From Acinetobacter pittii ANC 4050 (GTDB taxonomy: Bacteria > Pseudomonadota > Gammaproteobacteria > Pseudomonadales > Moraxellaceae), in the NCBI RefSeq assembly GCF_000399685.1, contig NZ_KB976987.1:3205943-3269942 (forward strand): DNA of 64,000 bases. The letters run 5' to 3'. Below the pieces are notes generated by a model. It ran no database searches, was not told the origin of the DNA, and saw only the letters and a list, made by a program, of their open reading frames with translations. This document shows, in pieces, positions 57,752-64,000 of the stretch. Numbering within the stretch: position 1 is the first letter of the stretch; every line of letters begins with the position of its first letter. The position numbers were made by a program, and so were the translations under genes.

Positions 57752-59467
57752 ATGAAATGGAATTCATTAAAAGCGAAAGCCTTATTGGCAGCAGCATCGC
57801 TATATTCAACTGTTGCTATGGCAAGCCCGGACTTAGGTGAAGCTGAGCAACAAGCCACCAACTGGCATGCCATCATTATGTTTGTCATCTTTGTTGGTTT
57901 CACTTTGTTTATTACCAAGTGGGCGGCAAAACAAACCCAATCGGCACAAGATTTCTATACCGCAGGGGGCGGAATCAGTGGTTTCCAGAATGGATTGGCA
58001 ATTGCCGGTGACTATATGTCAGCTGCATCTTTCCTCGGTATTTCCGCGATGGTGTTTAGTTCGGGTTTTGATGGCTTACTTTATTCTCTTGGGTTTATGG
58101 TAGGTTGGCCAATCGTTTTATTCTTGGTTGCAGAGCGTTTACGTAACCTCGGTAAATACAATCTTTCAGATGTAGTGTCATTCCGTCTCGAAGAAAAACC
58201 GGTCCGTACCTTAGCTGCTTTGAGTTCACTTGTTGTTGTGGCATTTTACTTGATTGCTCAAATGGTAGGCGCGGGCCAGCTCATCAAATTACTATTTGGT
58301 TTGAACTACAACATTGCTGTTGTCATCGTTGGTCTATTAATGATGGCATATGTGATCTTTGGTGGCATGTTGGCAACGACATGGGTACAGATCATTAAAG
58401 CGGTTATGTTGCTTAGTGGTGCGACTTTCATGGCATTCATGGTGATGAAAGCGGTTGGTTTCAGCTTCAGCAACATGTTCACTCAATCAATTGAAGTATT
58501 CAGTAAAGTTCACAGCGTAAGCTTTGAAGAAGCTGCAAAAATTATGGGTCCGGGTAAACTTGCCGCAAACCCGATTGATGCATTGTCTCTTGGCTTAGCA
58601 CTCATGTTTGGTACAGCGGGTCTTCCACATATTCTTATGCGTTTCTTCACTGTAAAAGACGCAAAAGAAGCGCGTAAATCAGTTGTTGTTGCGACAGGTT
58701 TTATTGGTTACTTCTATCTTTTAACTTTCATTATTGGTTTCGGTGCGATCCTTTTCGTATCAAACAACCCACAGTTCCTTGATGTTGCGAAAATGGCAGT
58801 ATCAGGCAAGCTTGAGCTTGTTGGTGGTAATAACATGGCAGCCGTGCATTTAAGTGACGCTTTAGGCGGTGACTTATTCATGGGCTTCATTTCAGCAGTA
58901 GCGTTCGCAACGATTCTTGCTGTTGTTGCTGGTTTAACACTTTCAGGTGCATCTGCAATCTCACATGACTTATACGCTAACGTATTCAAAAAAGGTCAAA
59001 CGACTCCAGCTTCAGAACTTCGTATGTCAAAAATTGCGACACTTGGTTTAGCAATCTTTGCCATGATTTTGGGTATCTTGTTTGAAAAACAAAACGTCGC
59101 TTTCATGGTGGGCTTAGCGTTCTCTGTGGCATGTTGTGCGAACTTCCCAATCCTTGTTCTTTCAATGTTCTGGAAAGGTTTAACCACTCGTGGTGCGGTA
59201 ATTGGTGGTGTAGTTGGTCTTGTAACAGCAGTGGTACTTATTATTCTGTCTAAAGCAGTTTGGGTAGATACCTTAAAAATCTCTGATACACCAATCAACC
59301 CGTTCAACGGCCCTGCATTATTTGCGATGCCATTATCATTCCTGTGCTGTTGGTTCTTCTCGGTGACTGATAACTCTGCACGTGCTAAAAAAGAGCGTGC
59401 TGCATTCGATGCCCAATATGTTCGTTCAATGACAGGTATCGGTGCTTCTGGTGCGTCAGACCACTAA
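57752..59467 (+). CDS. actP: cation/acetate symporter
   Basis: 571 residues from ATG 57752; an upstream ATG in frame at 57716 overlaps DUF485 and is rejected. An N-terminal signal-like segment ([14 protein letters not shown]) precedes about 13 helices of the sodium:solute symporter family, with [30 protein letters not shown] and [15 protein letters not shown] as in E. coli ActP. It scavenges acetate for Acs and is expected to respond to CrbS/CrbR. A terminator follows. Confidence 0.95.
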   Translation: MKWNSLKAKALLAAASLYSTVAMASPDLGEAEQQATNWHAIIMFVIFVGFTLFITKWAAKQTQSAQDFYTAGGGISGFQNGLAIAGDYMSAASFLGISAMVFSSGFDGLLYSLGFMVGWPIVLFLVAERLRNLGKYNLSDVVSFRLEEKPVRTLAALSSLVVVAFYLIAQMVGAGQLIKLLFGLNYNIAVVIVGLLMMAYVIFGGMLATTWVQIIKAVMLLSGATFMAFMVMKAVGFSFSNMFTQSIEVFSKVHSVSFEEAAKIMGPGKLAANPIDALSLGLALMFGTAGLPHILMRFFTVKDAKEARKSVVVATGFIGYFYLLTFIIGFGAILFVSNNPQFLDVAKMAVSGKLELVGGNNMAAVHLSDALGGDLFMGFISAVAFATILAVVAGLTLSGASAISHDLYANVFKKGQTTPASELRMSKIATLGLAIFAMILGILFEKQNVAFMVGLAFSVACCANFPILVLSMFWKGLTTRGAVIGGVVGLVTAVVLIILSKAVWVDTLKISDTPINPFNGPALFAMPLSFLCCWFFSVTDNSARAKKERAAFDAQYVRSMTGIGASGASDH

Positions 59468-59491
59468 ACTCAATACTAATAAATATCTCAT

Positions 59492-59516
59492 TAAAAGCCC
59501 TCAGGGGCTTTTTTTG
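59492..59516 (+). terminator. terminator after actP
   Basis: AAAAGCCC-TCAG-GGGCTTTTTTT. Confidence 0.9.
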
Positions 59517-59633
59517 TTTATCTTATATACTGAGATGAAAGAGCTTTTTAATAAAGAACAACTTGTTTATCCTATTTTTTGTACAGTATGATTTTCTATA
59601 ATTCAAAATATAACGAAAAAGGAAAATAATTAA

Positions 59634-60326
59634 ATGCGCTCTATTATCGAGTTCTGGGCGAGCTTTCGATTGCTACCTTCTGCGTGGCTGTTGCTGGTTC
59701 AGTTTGTTTTATTGATCTTAGCTATGCTGACTTTTAACGATGCCTCTTATAGAACTCTCACTTGGGCGTTAGGAGTACTTGCCTTACTCATTATTGCCAA
59801 AGTGATTCGCCAAACCCCAATGTTTACTTTTCTGGGTCTAAGCTTTGTCAGTGGAGCGATTATATCTTCGGTCTTTATTTTATTGGGCTATAGCAATTTA
59901 GCGATCCAGATATTTGCTCATAGTTGTGAAGCGTTAGCTTATTTTTCGGCAGCGTATGGTTTATTTCGTTATATGTTTGCTGATCGATATTTAACAAGGG
60001 ATGAATTATTTGCAGCCGCTGCAGTTTTTACTCTGCTTGCTTGGGGCTTTGCATTCCTCTACAACATTTGTCAGTTATTAATTCCTACTAGCTTCCAAAA
60101 TCCAAATAATGCTCATCATTTACAGACGTGGTTAGATCTACTCTTCCTGAGTTTTAGCTTACAGTCAGCAACAGGCTTATCTGATTTAATGCCGCTTAGT
60201 CCGCCAGCACGTGTTTTAGCGATGCTACAAATGTTTTGCGGCGTGATGTATCTCGCTTTGATTGTTACACGTTTGATTGCTCTACAGTATATTGCTCATC
60301 CGCCAAGGAGAAATACCGACAAATAA
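59634..60326 (+). CDS. ion-channel-like membrane protein with degenerate K+ filter
   Basis: 230 residues, about six transmembrane helices. The C-terminal pair with the re-entrant stretch LLFLSFSLQSATGLSDLMPLS has the layout of the Ion_trans_2 (two-helix potassium channel) domain, but the selectivity filter TVGYGD reads ATGLSD (179-184). A true K+ channel is therefore uncertain; it may pass other ions or be non-conducting. RYMFADRYLTRDE precedes the channel part. It is monocistronic, 167 bp upstream of the BCCT gene. Confidence 0.7.
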   Translation: MRSIIEFWASFRLLPSAWLLLVQFVLLILAMLTFNDASYRTLTWALGVLALLIIAKVIRQTPMFTFLGLSFVSGAIISSVFILLGYSNLAIQIFAHSCEALAYFSAAYGLFRYMFADRYLTRDELFAAAAVFTLLAWGFAFLYNICQLLIPTSFQNPNNAHHLQTWLDLLFLSFSLQSATGLSDLMPLSPPARVLAMLQMFCGVMYLALIVTRLIALQYIAHPPRRNTDK

Positions 60327-60493
60327 AGAAGAGGGTGTTTCAATTTGTTTACACCTTTGTAACTGCAATATTATTTAAGTTTATTTAGAGTATTATCGGC
60401 TTTCTCTATTGAAAGATTTAACTTTGTTCATTCCGTGAATATCTCTATTGGCTTAATGCCTGTCACTTTTCATTAAAATAACATGGAGGAGTT

Positions 60494-62461
60494 ATGCCTT
60501 CCAAACAACCAGGTTGGTTCGCAAACGTTAATCCTAACGTATTTTTTGGTACGGTCATTATCATTGCCTTATTTTTAGCAGTTGTGGTGATCGCCCCGAG
60601 TTCCTTTGAACTTTTAACGCAGCAATTAAAACAATGGATCACCGATTCATTTAGCTGGTTTTATGTTTTATCTGTTGCCTTCTTTCTCATTTTATTGATT
60701 TATATCGCCTGCTCATCAATAGGCCGGATTAAGTTAGGGCCTGACCACAGCCAGCCTGAATATAATAATGGGTCTTGGTTCGCCATGCTGTTTACAGCAG
60801 GGATGGGAATCGGTCTAATGTTCTTCGGGGTTGCCGAACCCGTCATGCATTATGTTAATCCACCGAGTGGGGACGCCCAGACTATTGATGCAGCTCAGCA
60901 AGCACTCAGAGTAACCTTCTTCCATTGGGGCTTACATGCATGGGCAATTTATGCAGTAGTCGGATTGGCATTGGCTTATTTTGCTTATCGACATAATTTA
61001 CCCTTAAAGACCCGTTCAGCACTCTATCCGCTCATTGGTAAAAAGATTTATGGGCCATGGGGCGACAGCATCGATATATTCGCGACCATTGGTACGGTAT
61101 TTGGTGTAGCGACTTCTCTCGGGTTCGGTGTAACTCAGATTAACTCTGGTTTACATTATTTGTTCGGTGTTGAGCAAAGCACCCATATTCAAGTTTTACT
61201 CATTATTTTTGTGAGTATCTTAGCTTCCTTGTCTGTATTCCTAGGTCTTGATAAAGGGGTCAAACGCTTATCAGAGCTAAACTTAGTCTTAGCCTTAATT
61301 TTATTAGCATTCGTTTTTATCGCTGGTCCAAGTATCTATTTACTCCAAACCACTATTCAAAACACTGGGCAATATATCTCTAATCTTTTTACCATGACAT
61401 TCAATTTATATGCTTATCAGCCAAATGGATGGATTGGTGGTTGGACAATTTTGTACTGGGCTTGGTGGATTTCATGGTCACCATTCGTGGGAATGTTTAT
61501 CGCACGTGTTTCACGTGGTCGTACTATTCGAGAGTTTATCGTAGGAGTTCTGCTCATCCCGACAGGTTTTACGATTATCTGGATGGGCTTTTTAGGAAAT
61601 GCTGCGTTATTTAGTATTATTCATGAGCATCAAACTACTCTCATTCAGGCTGTTCAGCAAGATTCCTCAGTTGCACTATTTGAGTTTTTAGGTCACTTGC
61701 CATGGTCAGGTGTCATGAATATTTTGGCTACGATTTTAGTCGTTTTATTCTTTGTAACTTCTGCTGACTCGGGAGCATTGGTCACCGATTATCTAACAGC
61801 AAAAACTGAAAACTCACCTACTTGGCAGCGTTTGTTCTGGACGGTGCTGATGGCTCTACTCGCCATTATCTTATTGCTAGTCGGTGGTTTAGCCGCGTTA
61901 CAGTCTTCAATTATTATGAGTGCATTGCCGTTTACTGTGGTCATGCTTTTAATGAGTTGGGGATTGATAAAAGCATTGCATCTTGATGTCACCAAAATGA
62001 CAGCCATTCAGGAAGCACGCATTACTCCACGTGCCATTCATAATCCACGAAGCTGGCAACAGCGTCTCGGATTAATCATGCACTATCCTCATAGTGAAGA
62101 AGAAGTAAGAGAATATATTGAAAAGCAAGTAAGCCGTGCGTTTGAAAATATTAAACATGAATTTAGACGCCGTCACTTAGAAGTTTCAATTACTCAACTT
62201 GAAGATGGAATGCAACTTCGAGTCGATCACCATCATGAAATTAATTTTATTTATAAAGTTGTTTCACGTGAAACAGTGCCGCCAAGTTTTTTAATTGGAC
62301 GTACTGAAGCTGAAGATGGGCAATATTTCCAAGCTGAAGTCTTTTTAAGAGAAGGTGGGCAGAACTATGACGTAATGGATTGGACTCAAGAAGATTTAAT
62401 TCAAGACATTATTGATCAATATGAACGTCATTTATATTTCTTAAATATTGTACGAAGTTAA
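60494..62461 (+). CDS. BCCT-family choline/betaine transporter, BetT-like
   Basis: 655 residues: about 12 helices and a long C-terminal cytoplasmic domain (from about residue 515), as in BetT. Family motifs: MGIGLMFFGVAEPVMHY, the aromatic box WAWWISWSPFVGMFIARVS, RGRTIREFI and TSADSGALVTDYLT. It imports choline or related quaternary amines for osmoprotection or catabolism; the C-terminal domain usually senses osmolality. No betIBA genes follow in this window. GGAGGA lies six bases before the ATG. Confidence 0.93.
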   Translation: MPSKQPGWFANVNPNVFFGTVIIIALFLAVVVIAPSSFELLTQQLKQWITDSFSWFYVLSVAFFLILLIYIACSSIGRIKLGPDHSQPEYNNGSWFAMLFTAGMGIGLMFFGVAEPVMHYVNPPSGDAQTIDAAQQALRVTFFHWGLHAWAIYAVVGLALAYFAYRHNLPLKTRSALYPLIGKKIYGPWGDSIDIFATIGTVFGVATSLGFGVTQINSGLHYLFGVEQSTHIQVLLIIFVSILASLSVFLGLDKGVKRLSELNLVLALILLAFVFIAGPSIYLLQTTIQNTGQYISNLFTMTFNLYAYQPNGWIGGWTILYWAWWISWSPFVGMFIARVSRGRTIREFIVGVLLIPTGFTIIWMGFLGNAALFSIIHEHQTTLIQAVQQDSSVALFEFLGHLPWSGVMNILATILVVLFFVTSADSGALVTDYLTAKTENSPTWQRLFWTVLMALLAIILLLVGGLAALQSSIIMSALPFTVVMLLMSWGLIKALHLDVTKMTAIQEARITPRAIHNPRSWQQRLGLIMHYPHSEEEVREYIEKQVSRAFENIKHEFRRRHLEVSITQLEDGMQLRVDHHHEINFIYKVVSRETVPPSFLIGRTEAEDGQYFQAEVFLREGGQNYDVMDWTQEDLIQDIIDQYERHLYFLNIVRS

Positions 62462-62471
62462 TATTTAGCTG

Positions 62472-62503
62472 TAAAAAAAGGACTCAAATGAGTCCTTTTT
62501 TTT
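62472..62503. terminator. bidirectional terminator between the BCCT gene and omp33-36
   Basis: AAAAAAAGGACTC-AAAT-GAGTCCTTTTTTT, serving convergent genes. Confidence 0.92.
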
Positions 62504-62523
62504 AATTCGATTTCTAATTTAAA

Positions 62524-63426
62524 TTAGAAGCGAACTTTAGCATTTAAGCCGATAGTTTGTGTATCGTAGCTAGACTTTTTAACGTCAGCTTTCATGTACG
62601 ATGCACCAACTGCTACAGCTGGAGTAATGAAGTAGTTTACGTTACCACCCCAAGCTTGACGGAATTCACCAAGGTCATTGCCTTTGATGTCAGCTGAACC
62701 ATCGTTACCAATGAAAGACGCGCCAACGCTTAACTTAGGAGTTAAGTAAAGGTCAGTTTTTAAACCATATTGGTTTTCTTGACCGAAAGCACCAGCAGCT
62801 TCAAAACCGATTGCCATGTTAGTTCCATCGATTGGACCTACATATTTAGCACGAGCTGTAACAGCATCTTGGTCATCTTGGATCGCAGCAGTTTGGTTCA
62901 CAGCAGAGTAGATACCGTTGCTGATGATGCCAAAGTTGTCTAAAGCGAATTGGTTAGCAACGCTTGTATAACCAACAGTCATCAAGAAGTTAGGTAACAA
63001 CATAGCACCAACTTCTAATGCATAACGGTCACCGTTGTCATCACGAGAGATAGCGTTTTTACCATCAACATCAGTGTGGTTATAAGTTGCGCTAGCGTAT
63101 ACAGGAAGGTAAGGAGTAGGAACGTAAGCCTCACCTTTAACGCCGTATGTACCAACGTGGTAGTTTAAACCGTTGCTTTGGTCATACTGTTGGTAGCTAT
63201 AACCTAAAGATACGCTAGAAGCTTGGTTCAAGAAAGCTGCTTCAGCTAAAGGACCTTTAGCGGTATCAACATTTTTTAAATAGAATGTACCAGCAACGTC
63301 ACCAGTGAAGTTTTTATCATTTGCAGTTGTGTCAACGTATTCAGATTGACCTTGAACTTCAAATTGATAAGCATGAGCACCGGTCATGGCTAATAATACA
63401 GCAGTGGCTAAACCAAGTTTTTTCAT
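62524..63426 (-). CDS. omp33-36: outer-membrane porin Omp33-36
   Basis: 300 residues from ATG 63424-63426 (MKKLGLATAVLLAMTGAHA-YQFEV); ATGs further upstream are rejected because the signal peptide starts here. The mature barrel ends in GLNAKVRF. The sequence matches the A. baumannii Omp33-36 pattern (PLAEAAFLNQASS, ARAKYVGPIDGTNMAIGFE, YGLKTDLYLTPKLSVGASF), a water-channel porin linked to carbapenem susceptibility and host-cell effects in the literature. It is full length, so no loss mutation here. The long upstream region (63427 on) may hold its promoter and controls. Confidence 0.93.
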   Translation of the reverse strand: MKKLGLATAVLLAMTGAHAYQFEVQGQSEYVDTTANDKNFTGDVAGTFYLKNVDTAKGPLAEAAFLNQASSVSLGYSYQQYDQSNGLNYHVGTYGVKGEAYVPTPYLPVYASATYNHTDVDGKNAISRDDNGDRYALEVGAMLLPNFLMTVGYTSVANQFALDNFGIISNGIYSAVNQTAAIQDDQDAVTARAKYVGPIDGTNMAIGFEAAGAFGQENQYGLKTDLYLTPKLSVGASFIGNDGSADIKGNDLGEFRQAWGGNVNYFITPAVAVGASYMKADVKKSSYDTQTIGLNAKVRF

Positions 63427-63987
63427 AATCATTTCCAGCATTAACAAGAGATAAAGCTGGGGTCATTGTATTGTAACAATTTATGAAGTCAATAATGTAG
63501 GAAAGGTAATGTTAAAGATATTTGACACTTATGTTAAAATTGGTGAAAAACTAATCAAATGAAAAGTGAATTGTCAACCTGATAAAAAAATGAACATTTA
63601 CAATAAGCTAATAATTATATTTCATTATGAATTAAGAAGTAAATATTAAAAAGACATTACAATTGCAATTGGAAAAACTGATTATATTGATCGGTTTTAA
63701 CATTGACAAAAGTATCGCTTTGTTTACAAAGTGAGTAAAAAATAGCCATTTTATTATCTAATTTGTTTTATTTTGAGGAATAGTTAACAATATTTAGATT
63801 AGTTTAGCTAAAAAATTTAACTATTCTTAATTATTATATAAGTGAATAAAGTAAAAGAAATCTCTATTTTAAGTCAAAAAAACGATTAAAGTTTTAATTC
63901 TGATTAATTTAATCAACTTTACAAAAGTAGAGATAAATCACATAATTCAATGGCAAAGTTCACTGCCTAACGTTTTTAGGATTTAAA
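63427..63987. other. long AT-rich intergenic region upstream of omp33-36
   Basis: About 560 bp with no coding frame on either strand. Several dyads are present: CAATTGCAATTG (perfect palindrome near 63661-63672), AAAACTGAT/ATCGGTTTT (63673-63698) and CTTTGT-TT-ACAAAG (63717-63730). These may be operators for the porin or for the gene that begins beyond the window. I see no riboswitch or terminator. Confidence 0.5.
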
Positions 63988-64000
63988 GTGCTTGCCCAGA
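63988..64000 (+). CDS. possible start of a downstream gene (partial)
   Basis: GTG at 63988 follows AGGA (63978-63981) at normal spacing and opens a frame beginning MLAQ to the window edge. Four residues cannot identify a product. Confidence 0.25.

Noticed and set aside
63988..64000. Final GTG-CTT-GCC-CAG as the start of hisF
   Set aside because: HisF often starts MLAKR, but four residues are not enough and the expected neighbourhood is unknown.

Overview
The window is chromosomal DNA of an Acinetobacter, most likely of the A. calcoaceticus-baumannii complex. The evidence is AT-rich sequence, the gene order crc/pyrE, murG-murC-ddl-ftsQ-ftsA-ftsZ-lpxC, aceE-aceF and guaB-glmM-pdxH-recJ, and an Omp33-36 porin gene, a protein characteristic of A. 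baumannii and its relatives. I see no rRNA, tRNA, insertion sequence, prophage, integron or CRISPR array. This is core genome, so the unusual material lies in the intergenic regions and in a few accessory regulators.

Layout. 1-6.7 kb: the tail of a ribosome-hibernation-type protein, an ankyrin protein / outer-membrane protein / dsbD group, a membrane diguanylate cyclase, an HSL-type esterase, a DUF2147 secreted protein and an ArsC/YffB-like protein. 6.7-8.7 kb: crc and pyrE start only 38 bp apart, and downstream of crc on the same strand lies a candidate Csr/Rsm-type small RNA with eight GGA motifs. 8.7-11.4 kb: a Fur-box-preceded TonB receptor and a DUF1737 protein. 11.5-22.1 kb: gshB, then the end of the division and cell-wall cluster, dciA and an M23 peptidase. 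22.4-27.1 kb: the pyruvate dehydrogenase genes aceE-aceF. 27.2-30.6 kb: a small membrane protein, a yybP-ykoY-type manganese riboswitch controlling a UPF0016 cation exporter, and a second Fur-box-preceded TonB receptor. 30.7-37.4 kb: a diiron MBL-fold protein, a cysteine-cluster protein, guaB, glmM, pdxH and recJ. 37.5-39.5 kb: two tandem Omp33-36-type porins. 39.6-46.2 kb: prfB with its programmed frameshift, an ArsR regulator with a repeated operator and an Old Yellow Enzyme, waaA-rsmE, an MscS channel and a DUF805 protein. 46.3-59.5 kb: an acetate and sulfur-source region: acs, an isochorismatase-type hydrolase facing an Lrp/AsnC regulator, sfnG-msuE, the response regulator crbR, an unknown gene, the SSS-domain hybrid kinase crbS, and DUF485-actP. 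59.6-64 kb: a K+-channel-like protein with a degenerate filter, a BCCT transporter and Omp33-36.

How the genes work together. CrbS/CrbR is the acetate-switch two-component system known from Pseudomonas and Vibrio. Its expected targets acs (acetyl-CoA synthetase) and actP (acetate permease) flank it, and both carry the same exact decamer GACCAAAGTC about 100 bp upstream of their start codons. Crc, a carbon catabolite repression factor, sits beside the candidate CsrA-sequestering RNA, so two post-transcriptional carbon-control elements may be neighbours. Iron appears through two Fur-type TonB receptor genes and manganese through the riboswitch and exporter pair. Most operons end in clear rho-independent hairpins, several of them shared by convergent genes.
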